Assembly (NCBI GenBank): GCA_027604685.1
Contig: JADHYX010000413.1
Location: 3,151 to 19,277, forward strand
Source of the DNA: Lobulomyces angularis
Lineage: Eukaryota > Chytridiomycota > Chytridiomycetes > Lobulomycetales > Lobulomycetaceae
DNA: 16,127 nucleotides
Reading direction: 5' to 3'
Made by a program: the position numbers and the translations under genes. This document shows positions 1-9,621 of this stretch, in pieces. Positions within the stretch are counted from its first letter, which is position 1, and every line of letters starts with the position of its first letter. Below the pieces are notes generated by a model, which was not told the DNA's origin, ran no database searches, and saw nothing but the letters and a program-made list of their open reading frames with translations.

Positions 1-328
1 CAAAATGTGTTAAAGGTAATCTTTTTCCAGTTAACTTCTTTAACTAACACATTATTTAGAATCCATTATGTGCCCTCAAGTCATGCCATCTTGTGATGTC
101 GTAAAATGTGCTTCTGGTCTTAGATGTGAAATTTTCCCACAAACTAAAACTACTTGTGCTCAAGCAAAATGTGTTAAAGGTAATCTTTTTCCAGTTAACT
201 TCTTTAACTAACACATTATTTAGAATCCATTATGTGCCCTCAAGTCATGCCATCTTGTGATGTCGTAAAATGTGCTTCTGGTCTTAGATGTGAAATTTTC
301 CCACAAACTAAAACTACTTGTGCTCAAG
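1..328 (+). repeat. Perfect 164-bp tandem duplication of exon plus intron
   Basis: Positions 1-164 and 165-328 read identically by eye, including the 44-nt intron. The unit starts at CAAAATGTGTTAAAG and ends at GTGCTCAAG. A third, diverged copy follows from 329, with changes in both intron and exon. Identity of the intron as well as the exon points to a very recent duplication or to gene conversion. The array touches the window edge and may continue. Confidence 0.95.
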
Positions 329-906
329 CAAAATGTGTTAAAGGTAATTTTTTTCCAGTTAATTTCATTAACTAACACATTATTTAGGTTCCCTTATGTG
401 CCCTCAAGTCATGCCATCTTGCAATGCTGTAAAATGTGCTTCTGGTCTTAGATGTGAAGTTTTCCCACAAACTAAAAATGCTTGTGCTCATGTTAAGTGT
501 GTTGAAGGTAAAACATTTATTAATTTTCATATAAAAAATCTTATTAATTCTTTTAGATGCTCTGGTCTGCCCACAATACTTACCATGTTCAGCTGTTAGA
601 TGTGCTTCTGGATTTAAATGTGAAAATATTCCACAAACCAAAACTTCTTGCGCTTCTGCCAAATGTGTTCCAGGTAAACAAATTAAGTTTTTTTTTTTTT
701 TATTCTTCTCAATTTAATAGACTCCACTTTGTGTCCTCAAATCCCAACTTGCGCTACTGTGAAATGTGGTTCCGGTCAAAGATGCGAAATTTTCAAACAA
801 GGTCCATTTGATTGCCCTCAACCTAGATGTGTTAAAGGTATTTTCTTTTTTTTTAATCAATATTAACTAAAAAAAAATTTTTTTAATTTTTTTTAATCCA
901 GCTTAA
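1..906 (+). CDS. Cys-rich tandem-module protein, 3' part (5'-truncated by the window)
   Basis: Exons are 1-15, 60-179, 224-343, 388-507, 557-673, 721-837 and 902-906 (stop TAA 904-906), joined by GT-AG introns of 44-64 nt, all in phase 1. Each complete exon encodes one module of 39-40 residues with eight cysteines. It begins with CPQ and a Pro, then has C-x4-KC, a C-x-S-G-x2-C turn, PQTK (FKQG in the last), another Cys and a closing KCV. The five complete modules are clearly homologous; the first two are identical. The last exon adds only Ala and the stop. The gene runs off the left edge, so the number of modules, the start and any signal peptide are unknown. I do not recognise the family. 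The regular cysteines suggest a disulfide-rich extracellular protein, perhaps a surface or adhesive one; that is inference. Splicing is supported because every junction keeps the frame and restores the module. Confidence 0.85.
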
Positions 907-1699
907 GATAAAAATAGAAATTATTTATTATAAAAAGAAATTACTTTATTTTTAGATATGTAGAGAAAGTTGTTTTTTTATTTTAATTTATTATTAAATT
1001 TATTTAATTTAAAAAAAAAATATAGTATTATATATATTATTGTTTTTCTAATAATAATTGAAGTCCTAAATATGTTAAAATAAATAATATCACTATTTTC
1101 ATTTAAAAATGTAAATATTTGTAATTCAAAAATTAAAAAAACTTGTAAAAGAAAAATTATTTATTCTTTTTTCAATGTAAAAAGTTTTGGAAACTGCAAC
1201 ACGGAATTGGCAAGAGAAAAACTGAACCCTCAACCTCCATAAACAAACAATGATAAAAAAAAAAACAAAATAAAAATTATAATATCAATTAAAATCAGTT
1301 GTATTCTTTTTATTTTTATATGTTAATGTGTATAAACTTCTACCTTTTTTTTTTTTTTTTTTAAGAAAATATAGTACTTCGACAATAAAATATAACATTA
1401 AAAATGACAGCCAAGAAAAATCAACAGTTGCAATTATAGACCTCTTAAGTTAATATGACAAGTTAAAAGATAGGAAATGGTTGTAATTAACAAATTTTTA
1501 TTTGATATGGAATGACTTTTTTAGAAAAATAACATTTGTTGCTAATAAAATAAAAAAAAACCTTAATAAATTTTAAATTAAATTATTAAAATGTATTTAT
1601 TAAAATTTTTTTTTCTATAATTTATTTATCATTTATCTTAATCTATTTTTTTTTTTTTTTTTTTTTCTTTATTGAAATTATTTGTGTATTTTAGTTTTT
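907..1699. other. Intergenic, convergent 3' ends
   Basis: About 790 bp between the stop of the Cys-rich gene (+) and the stop of the large mosaic gene (-). It is very AT-rich, with many A and T runs. I see no ORF with coding character, no RNA gene and no repeat beyond low complexity. It presumably holds the two 3' untranslated regions. A slightly less AT-rich patch at about 1185-1250 has no coding frame I can support. Confidence 0.7.
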
Positions 1700-4600
1700 T
1701 TAAAAGCTGTACTTCTTAAGTTTACAATTGGCAACTGTAGCTACCACTGCATCGGGTGCAAATTGCATATAATTTGGGAAAGTACCAACCATAAAATCAA
1801 TTTGACAACCTGAAAAACTCCAACCACTATCATCAACTCTAACGCAACCATTATGAATGTCATTGTTCATCATTTTGGCTCCATCTAATTCTCTAATGTA
1901 AATAGTTTTTCCAAATAATTCTGGTTGATTTACTGCTACCGATATAAATGGTTCAAGATGATTACTACGCGACCCAAGTCCAAACTTGGTATTTGGTACT
2001 ATATCAAAACATTCAATTGAGCCAGTGGAAGGTAAATTAATAACTCTCCCTAATTAATATAAAAAATAAATATGATTTTTTAATAATTTTTTACCATCAC
2101 GTAGCTTCAATGTTCCTTCCATTTGAGCTTTTAAATATGTTGCTCTATCTGTCATCTCATATAATTCCCCTGTACAACTTTTCAATGCATGATCTTTTGG
2201 GCCAGAACCCAGTAACAATGGTTTACCATCATTGTCCATATCCTAAAATTCCAAAGTTTTAGTACTAAAAAAAGAGTAAAAAAATGCCTTAGTTCCTTCA
2301 ATTGCCATCCAATATTGGGTAAAGGTAACTAATTGGGGAGTTCTATTTATTTCTTTACACGACACTGAATTGGTAGTAGCCCCTTCATTTGCACAATGAC
2401 CATTACCACATACTAAATCTCCATCACATTGATTGTTCGAAACACATACATCATTAAAGCAGTGGCCAGGCCAACTGCAAGCTGGTAAATTTGGAGGTAT
2501 TGGTAAGGGGGTCCATGGCGTTGTAACTAAAAATCAGACAAAAAAACTTTAAAATCTTAAAAAGTATTTCTTTTTTTACCTGGGGCTACTGGAGGTACAA
2601 AATCAATGCAATTTCCTCCCTGACATAACATGTTTAAGTTGCAACCATTATATTTAACACAATTTGCTCCTTTACAATATCCTGAAAATTTACATTTAGG
2701 TTGAATGGATGGTCGTTCAGTTTTTTCTATAATTTAAATAAAAAAAATATTATTACATAAAGGAAAAAAAAAAATAATAGTTATACTAGAATGAGCAACA
2801 TTAAAACAATCGTTGTTTTTACATAAAACGTCAAATTCGCATCCAACCATGTCAAAGCATGCATCACCAACACAAAAGCCATCCCAAGTACATTCTTTTT
2901 TATGAAAAAACAAAAATTTTAGTTAACAAAAAAAAAAATCATAATAAATTTAAAACCTTGTGTTGAAGAAACTGGTGCAGTTGAAAGCGCCACTTCATAT
3001 TTGATTTGATCTCTATTAACTAATATTATATTCCACTGTCCAAGTGGCAATTCCTTTATGTCAAATTCTACAACTCCTGCGCTAGAAGCGCAATTTTTTT
3101 TTAAGTTAACATTTATGTTACGGTCTTTGGTAATCTAAATCATATAATAAAAGTTTAAACATATTATATTTAAAAAAAAAAAAAAAAAAAGCAGAGTTAC
3201 CCCAACGAAATTATTGGCATCAACTTCAGCCGTTTTATATTCACAACTGATAAAACCAGGTTTATTCTGAACTTGGGCACAATTTAAACTCCACTGTGAT
3301 GTAGGACTTGGAATTATGGGTGTAATGGTTGGTTGTTGATTAGTTGGAATAACAAATACAGAACTATCTAGTTCCAGTGGCAGTTCGACTTTAATTTCAT
3401 TAATGGTGTTTACCAACTGAATGTACCATGTTCCTACTGACAAACTTTTCGTTTCAAAAGTAACACTTCCTTTGTTTGCGTTACAGAATTTCTTTTGTAC
3501 TGTATTCAAATTTTTGTCTTCAGAAATCTTAAAAAAAAAAATCATATATTTTTAATCACAAATACAGATTTAAAAAAAAATAAATAACTCAACTTTTTTT
3601 TGCTTTTTTACTTACTGCGATAAAATTTCCCTCTTGATAAAAATTTTCATAATCACATTTTATTAGAGTGAATCTTTCAGTCAAATAACAATTTAAATCC
3701 CAAGCTTCAGTTTCACCTTCTGGTAATGATGAGGGAACGGATATCACTCCTGTATTAATATCCATGAATAGACCCGTTGGAATTGTAGCATACCGAGTCT
3801 TTATATGTAGTCCTGTAACAGTTGAGCTAGAGTTTGTAGATGTAATTGTTGAAGTTGAAACTGTTGAAGTGACAGTAACGGTTCTTGGTTGGTTGTTTCC
3901 ATTTCCGTTACCTCCATTTGGAAAGAATGTACCACCAGGAGGAGTAATGCTATGTATTATTATTTTGTTAAGAGAATAAAATTTGTATTAATTTTTTACG
4001 GTAGAGGGGGTATTGGACAGGTCCAGCAAACACATGGAATAATGCATCCTACGGGTGCTAATGTGATAAATTTTAGTAAGGGATTAGTATTGTATTTTTT
4101 TTTTTAAGTACGGGGAAAAGGAATTGGAATGCTAGGAATATGAATATCCCAATTAGGCCATGGAGTGCATGGAAAAGGGCATGTATCAGAGTCATCTTTG
4201 CCACAAACTCCGTCTTTACAGACATCATCTCCTGCACAATCGTCATGGGAGGAACAAGGGCCAACTCCGAAGGGTGAACATATTCCATTTTTGCAAACAT
4301 TTTCTCCTGCACAATCATTATCACTCTGGCATGGTCCTGAGAGAATTTTATTAAAGAAAAAAAAAAAAAATTAAATTAAAATTTGCAAACAAAAATAAAA
4401 ATACCGGTTCCAAAGTCTATACATTGTTGATTTTTACAAATTTTTTCCCCCGCACACTCATCATCAGAATTACAAGGTCCTGCAAAAGGTTATTTATAAT
4501 AAGTTTTCTTTTATTAATTAAAAGTTTAATTAACCTGTGCCAAAATCGACACACTTTTGATTTTTGCAAATTTTTTCACCAGAACATTCATCGTTGCTCT

Positions 4601-5951
4601 GACAAGGTCCTAATTTTGTTTTTTAAAAAGTTGAATTCTTTAATATAAATTTTTTTTTTTTTTAATTACCTGTTCCAAAAATTATACATTGCTGATTTTT
4701 ACAAACTTTATCTCCAGCACACTCATCGTCAGAATTACAAGGTCCTGCAAGAAAAATTTTATAATATAAGTCTTAAAAATAATTTAAAGTTTATTTAACC
4801 TGTTCCAAAATCGACACACTTTTGATTTTTGCAAATTTTTTCACCAGCACATTCATCGTTGCTCCGGCAAGGTCCTAGTTTAGTTTTTTAAAAAGTTGAT
4901 TCTTTAGTATAATTTTTTTTTTTTTATACCTGTTCCAAAGATTACACATTGCTGATTTTTACAAACTTTGTCTCCAGGGCATTGGTCATTAGATGTGCAA
5001 GGACCTTTTAATTTTTGAATAGTTAAAATATTTTTTTTATCTAATTTTTTTCAATTTTTATGAATTTAACTCACCAGTTCCAAAATCTACACATTGATGG
5101 TTTTTACAAACTTTTTCACCAGCACATTCATTGTCAGAATTGCACCCTCCTTTTAATATAAGAAATTTAATTTTGAAAAATTTTTTATTTTTTTTTTACC
5201 AGTTCCAAAACCAACACATTGTCCACTTTTGCACACTAATTCCCCAGGACAGTCATTGTCGCTACCACACCCACCTTAAATAAATTCAAAATATAATGTA
5301 GATAAATGCTTTTATTTACCACTTCCAAAAGTAACGCATTGTCGGTTTCTACAAACCAACTCTCCAGGACATTCATTGTCATTATTACATCCCGTATTCG
5401 GATCTGTTGGAGGATTGACTGGAGGATCTGTCGGCGGATTTACTGGAGGATCTGTTGGTGGATTTACTGGAGGATCTGTTGGCGGATTGACTGGGGGACT
5501 TGGAGGATTTACACAAATTTTCTTGATAAAAGAAGAATTTTAATATCAATTTTGTCAATTTTAAATTAGCTTACACGGCAGTGGCCCCAATCGAAGCAAG
5601 CTTTACGGATATCGTTGGGATCATCTTTCAAGAACTCTTTTGGGCACGGAAAATCATTCCAAGGAAGCTGTCCTAGTTTATAAACCCAGCAAGCAGGTGT
5701 AATTTGTCCCCATCCATTACACCATGCTTCAACTTAAGAATATAAGGATGTTAATTTTTTTCAAATTAAGTTTATTGTTTTCTTAAATTTTTTTTTTTTG
5801 ATTTTTTTTCATATTTTGCAACAAATAGTAAAAAAAAAGCAAGAAAAAAAAAATTACCTTGTTCCTTCAACCAATTTTTAACTACATCATCCTGCGCTTT
5901 TAAAGAAAGCAAAAGTACAAAATATATTAATATTTGCTGTTTAAAAAACAT
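1700..5951 (-). CDS. Large secreted mosaic protein: Cys modules, beta-sandwich repeats and C-terminal 3D/DPBB domain
   Basis: Twenty exons, 5' to 3': 5951-5858, 5732-5575, 5521-5320, 5274-5200, 5149-5075, 5004-4930, 4874-4800, 4744-4670, 4609-4535, 4479-4405, 4336-4112, 4057-4000, 3949-3616, 3527-3201, 3134-2957, 2894-2787, 2726-2580, 2526-2288, 2242-2095, 2049-1700. They sum to 3093 nt, or 1030 aa. Residues 1-20 are a signal peptide (hydrophobic, ending LKAQ). Residues 21-88 are a Trp/Cys-rich domain I do not recognise. Residues 93-124 are four PPVNPPTD repeats. Residues 128-376 are ten 25-aa modules of the type GPCxSxDECxGxxxCxNxxC. A Pro-rich linker follows, then two related beta-sandwich-like repeats (about 500-695), three CxxxGxC-type modules (about 700-830), and from about 850 a domain resembling the bacterial-type 3D (three-aspartate) double-psi barrel, with HNGCVRVDDSGWSF and CQIDFMVG. 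In bacteria 3D domains occur in wall-acting enzymes; activity here is unproven. The protein is probably secreted and wall- or surface-associated. The start is the only Met that gives the signal peptide. Confidence 0.85.
2243..2287 (-). other. Non-canonical GC-AG intron in the mosaic gene
   Basis: On the minus strand the exon ends ...ACTAAG, followed by GCATTT, a TACTAAAAC branch-like site and TTTTAG. The 45-nt length matches the neighbouring introns. Reading through gives a TAG stop. Removing it joins EGTK to DMDNDG in phase 0 and keeps the 3D domain intact. No GT donor in reach restores the frame. Confidence 0.75.
4405..5320 (-). repeat. Array of one-exon Cys modules (25 aa each)
   Basis: Seven consecutive 75-nt exons (5274-5200 down to 4479-4405), each bounded by phase-1 introns, encode one 25-residue module apiece. 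An eighth module ends the preceding exon (5320), and two more share the following exon (4336-4112). Copies alternate between a KNQQC type (4479-4405, 4744-4670, 5004-4930) and a KNQKC type (4609-4535, 4874-4800). The flanking introns are also similar at a spacing of about 260-265 bp, so the later growth was by a two-module unit. Confidence 0.9.
5401..5496 (-). repeat. 24-bp minisatellite coding for PPVNPPTD repeats
   Basis: Four in-frame 24-bp copies lie at 5401-5424, 5425-5448, 5449-5472 and 5473-5496, each starting GATCTGT on the plus strand. They encode a rigid Pro-rich spacer between the unknown N-terminal domain and the Cys-module array of the mosaic gene. Copies differ mostly at synonymous positions. 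Confidence 0.9.
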
Positions 5952-6764
5952 TTTTTAAAAAAATTTTTTTTTTTTAAGAATTTATCGGAAAAAATACACA
6001 AAAAGTTGTCTTTCACCAATTACCTTTGATTGCTAAAAAAGGTAGGGGCTATTGAACTAAGAGGCTTAAGACACAAAACAGAACAAAAACATTTTAGGAC
6101 ATAAGTGGAAGAAACAAAAGTTTAAAAATAAGGGTAATTTTTTTAAAAAATTCCGTTTTCTTTTGGCTAGTCGCTAACGAGATGCGGTGGACATTAGTTG
6201 CACTGAAGTATATATTTGGATTTTTTCAAGCCAATGTTCATCGTTAAATGCTTAATTTACCTATATTTTAGTAGAATGTTAGCAATTTTTAAGGTTTAAA
6301 AAAAATAATCAAAAGAAAACGATTATTTTTTGAAATTTTTACCGAGTTAAAATTCTTTATTATGAAAAAAATCGGTTTTTTTTTATAACTTAATGAAAAA
6401 ATAAAAAAAAAGTTAAATAGATCTGAAAAAATGTAATTGCAGAATAACTTTGAATTAAGTACAATGTTCCAAAGTTCGTGGTAGAGTGAAGTTGTGATAT
6501 ACAAGTAATTTTTTTTATCAAGAATCTCTGTCGAAGTGGAGATACCAAATCTGCTCTTGTCCTAATTTAATTTACTAATTTAATGTCTAATTTAATTATA
6601 GATATTTTCCGTTAACTCCACTATTAAAGACTACAGACACAAAAATTACTCAAATCTGAACTACTCCTATAATCTTTTCTTAAAACTGTCTGTTATTTAT
6701 TCTTTCACACTCTAAAACTAAAAAAAAAAAAAAAAATAAAAAATAAAAAAAATTTAACATTATA
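5952..6764. promoter_or_regulatory. Divergent intergenic region between mosaic gene and M43 protease
   Basis: About 810 bp lie between the two start codons, which face away from each other, so promoters for both genes must lie here. I see no coding sequence or RNA gene. The string CTAATTTAAT occurs three times (6562-6571, 6575-6584, 6587-6596). An A-rich leader with AAATAAA-like units (about 6719-6752) precedes the protease ATG. No TATA box can be called reliably in such AT-rich DNA. Confidence 0.5.
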
Positions 6765-8206
6765 ATGAAATTAGCTATCTTATTAGCTTTTGCAAGTTTT
6801 ATTCAATCTCAAAATGTAGTGACTGTCACCGAAAGTGTAACAGCAACTACAACTACTTTTGTGCCAGTAACGGCCACTCCGACAGCATGCCCTTTATCCA
6901 ACATTCCTTGTGACTCCAATGATGAAACTGACTTTATAAAAATGAATATAGTATGTAGAAATTAAGAACCGACTGATTTTTTTTATCAATAAAATTTTGT
7001 ATATATTTAGAGCCCATTGAGATTGAAAAAAAGAGCTCAACGTAATGTTAATGTATATTTTCATATAGTGTACGATGATTCTTGCAAAAGCCCTCCCGGA
7101 AGCGAGGAATATGAAACAATGTGTGGTTATTTAACTGATACCACTTTGGATCTCCAAATGGAAAAGCTAAATGAGTTGTATGCTGAAGCAGGATTTACAT
7201 TCACCAAAGTGAAGACAGAGTATATTATGAATTCCAAGCTTTCAACCAGCTTCTTTCCAATGGTTAAAACACAAAGACCAGCCTTTAATTCAATTGTTAA
7301 ACAACAATACCACATTGGTACCTTCAGTGATTTGAATGTTTACACTACCCATTTAACGCAAGGGCTATTAGGTAAGTTTTAATTTTTTTTTTAAAAAAAA
7401 AATTTTTGTACCTGGTTGTAATAAAAAATAAAGGTAGCACCACTGCCGTTAAGCAGATGGAACAAGCTATGTTATCGAAACCAAGTACTTTAACTGGAAG
7501 CATGAAGCATGATGGTGTCATGGTTAACTTTCGAAGTTTTCCAGGCATTACAAAAAAAGTTGCAGATAAAAAGTTTCCAGGTGGATATGCTGCACTGATA
7601 GCAAATGCTGCGCAACGTTCAAAGTCTGAAAGACTAGGAGTCACTTTAGTTCACGAAGTTGGTACGAAACATTTTTTGTTGGTTGTTGCATCCATTAATA
7701 GTTTACTTTAATTTTTTAATAAAAAAGGTCACTGGTTAAATTTGAGACATCCAATGAATAAAGACCTTCAACCTCCACATAAACAGTGTTCTTATCCGAA
7801 TGACGAAATTAGAGATACTCGACCAATGAGTAGTTGTGCTTACCAAGATAATGATGGCCTTTGTAAAAAAGGTTGTTATTAAAAAAGAATAGTAAATATA
7901 TTTAATACTTTTTCAACAGTTGGTTCAAAACCTATACCAAAAAAATGTGCTTTAAAGGGTGAAGTGGGAAGCGCTAGTGCCTCTAATGATTGTTCATGTC
8001 ACAATTACAACATGGTATTAAGTGATTTAAGTTCTGCAAGCAATACTATATCGCCATTATATGAAAGGCAGTGGAAAGAAGATAGGGATAAATATGCGGA
8101 ACCCACTACAAACATAATGGCATATTTCAACGATGACTGCAGAGTAGAATTCAGCCCTATGCAAATTGAAAGAATGCAGCAATTTTGGGACAAATATAGA
8201 AAATAA
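6765..8206 (+). CDS. Secreted M43 (pappalysin-like) zinc metalloprotease
   Basis: Exons 6765-6950, 7011-7371, 7434-7661, 7728-7871 and 7920-8206 sum to 1206 nt, or 401 aa. The first about 15 residues (MKLAILLAFASFIQS) are a signal peptide. A Thr/Ser/Val-rich stretch follows to about residue 45, then a pro-region and the peptidase domain. Splicing at 7661/7728 creates the zinc-binding helix HEVGHWLNLRH (about 256-266), in which the three His bind zinc and Glu257 is the catalytic base. The Met-turn NIMAYFNDDC (Met about 373) and the following FSPMQIERM are typical of family M43. Size and layout fit a secreted M43B enzyme. It is probably an extracellular endopeptidase for feeding or host/substrate degradation. 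It sits head-to-head with the secreted mosaic gene. No defect is visible: all metal ligands are present and the frame is intact. Confidence 0.93.
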
Positions 8207-8847
8207 ATTAAATTTTTAGAACATTTTATTTTATTTTTTTTTTTTAGAATATTAATATTTTAGAATAAAAAATAAAATTAAAAAATATACAATAAATACA
8301 TATATACTTTTTAATTACATAAACGCTAAATCTATTTCTTTCTTTTTTTTTATTGTTCTTTTTTGGTGTCAAGTAAAAAAATACAAATTAATTATTTTTC
8401 TAAGATTTTACTAACATTTTTTTAAGTGAAAAAGGGTATTAAAAAACATTACTAGTTCCCTCAGCTAAATTCTTAAGAAAATGAATGTTCTTTGATTTTT
8501 TCAAATTAAATGGAAAAATCAATATTTTTTCTTTTTCAGAAACAGTGAAATCAATAAAAAGTGTGGTTATTCAAAAAGATGTGAAGCTGAAAAGGCTTCA
8601 AAATCAGTGGCTTTTTTCTTCTCGTTTATATTTGAATCTTTGTAAAAGTTATTCACAAATTTGTAAAATAGGAGAAAGGTGGAATTATTTGCCGTCCCTC
8701 CTATTTTTGTGTTTAATGAAGCTACGAAGTTAGACTCTCATTAAAAAACTTGAAAAAAACCAATCTGAAAAATAAATAATAAAAAAAAAATTTAAATAAA
8801 AAATAAATAAAATAAAAAATTTTTTTTTAAAAAAAAATTAAGAAAAA
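8207..8847. other. Intergenic region with an unassigned less AT-rich patch
   Basis: This 640-bp stretch holds the 3' UTR of the protease gene and the promoter of the next gene. The first 280 bp and last 110 bp are low-complexity A/T. The middle (about 8485-8733) stays open for 82 codons on the plus strand, but the product has no signal peptide, no recognisable motif and no cysteine pattern, so I do not call it a gene. A 10-bp inverted repeat lies at 8665-8674 and 8698-8707. Confidence 0.5.
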
Positions 8848-9471
8848 ATGGTATCAACAAATCAATTCATGATGCTTTGCCTGTTAATAACTTCAGCTGC
8901 ATTGGTGAAGGCAGCCAACATCATTTCAGATTCAATTAAATTAAGTGCTAGAGATTCTTGTTCATGGCCAGGACATTGTGAAGGTAGTAAATGTGCAACC
9001 CATGATGATTGTGCCGATTCTTTCGAATGCCGCAATTTGATATGCAGTAAAGTACAGGTTTTTGGTGAAGGTAGTAGCTGCACCTCAGATGATCAATGTG
9101 ATGGTGATTTAGAATGCCGAAATCTTGTATGCAGTAAACCAATCGTTGGAAGCTGTTCGTGGCCTGGTCATTGTTTAGGTGACGTTTGTGCATCAATGGA
9201 TGAATGTGCTGATGATCTAACCTGTATAAATGGCTTGTGTGGAAAAGAAGCGGAAGGTAGTTTAAGTTAAACCGTTTACATAACTTAAATTTTTTTTTTA
9301 AAACTTCTAGTCCCAACTCCAGATGTAACAACTGTTGTTGCCACTACAACAACTGCAACTGTAGTTACTGGAACAATTAAACCAGGATTTAAATGCAACT
9401 TGGAACTACAAGACTGTTGTTGTAATAAAAAGTGTATTAAAGGTGTCAGATTTGCTGTTTGTGAACTTTAA
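8848..9471 (+). CDS. Small secreted Cys-rich protein with CSWPGHC modules
   Basis: Two exons, 8848-9256 and 9311-9471, are joined by a 54-nt phase-1 intron (570 nt, 189 aa). Without splicing the frame stops just after the donor (EGSLS). Residues 1 to about 23 are a signal peptide (hydrophobic MMLCLLITSAALVKA core). Three Cys modules follow: CSWPGHCEG...CADSFECRNLIC, then a short CTSDDQCDGDLEC...C, then CSWPGHCLG...CADDLTCINGLC. Exon 2 gives a Thr/Val linker (TTVVATTTTATVVTG), probably O-glycosylated, and a tail with a CCC run ending VCEL. The modules are homologous to one in the mosaic gene (about 2440-2490), which also carries CSWPGHC. It is likely an extracellular binding or adhesive protein; the ligand is unknown. 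Confidence 0.88.
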
Positions 9472-9621
9472 ACCCAAATAATTAAAAGAGATTTAAGTTT
9501 ATAAAAAATTTCTCCTTTTTTCTTATAAAAAAATTTTATAAATGGAAAGTTAAAAGAATGAAAAAAATAAAATAAAAAAATAATAATCCTTTATTTTCAC
9601 ATTTTTTTTTTTCACAAGTTT
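9472..9621. other. Short convergent intergenic spacer
   Basis: 150 bp separate the stop codons of the Cys-rich gene (+) and the ketopantoate-reductase-like gene (-). It is AT-rich, with nothing recognisable beyond poly(A)-signal-like AATAAA strings on the plus strand. Confidence 0.6.

Noticed and set aside
1..507. CRISPR-like or satellite repeat
   Set aside because: The repeats are coding exons plus GT-AG introns of a Cys-rich gene, with frame and cysteine pattern preserved; there is no spacer/repeat logic.
1185..1250. Patch resembling part of the M43 gene (CTCAACCTCCA near 1230 versus TTCAACCTCCACATAAAC near 7768)
   Set aside because: The match is very short, with no surrounding similarity and no HExxH motif; probably chance.
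3764..3979. Plus-strand ORFs across 3764-4374 and 5306-5569
   Set aside because: They are antisense shadows of exons of the minus-strand mosaic gene, which has the signal peptide, Cys modules and consistent splice sites.
6176..6230. Possible tRNA in the less AT-rich patch of the divergent promoter
   Set aside because: No cloverleaf with paired acceptor, anticodon and T arms could be drawn, and no GGTTCGAAT-like T-loop is present.
7372..7437. Alternative acceptor GGTAG at 7437 for intron 2 of the M43 gene
   Set aside because: It shifts the reading frame away from the downstream peptidase domain; the AAAG acceptor at 7433 keeps it.
8485..8733. Open frame of 82 codons between the protease and Cys-rich genes
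   Set aside because: No motif, signal peptide or homology I recognise; Lys/Leu-rich low-information product. Not enough to call a gene.
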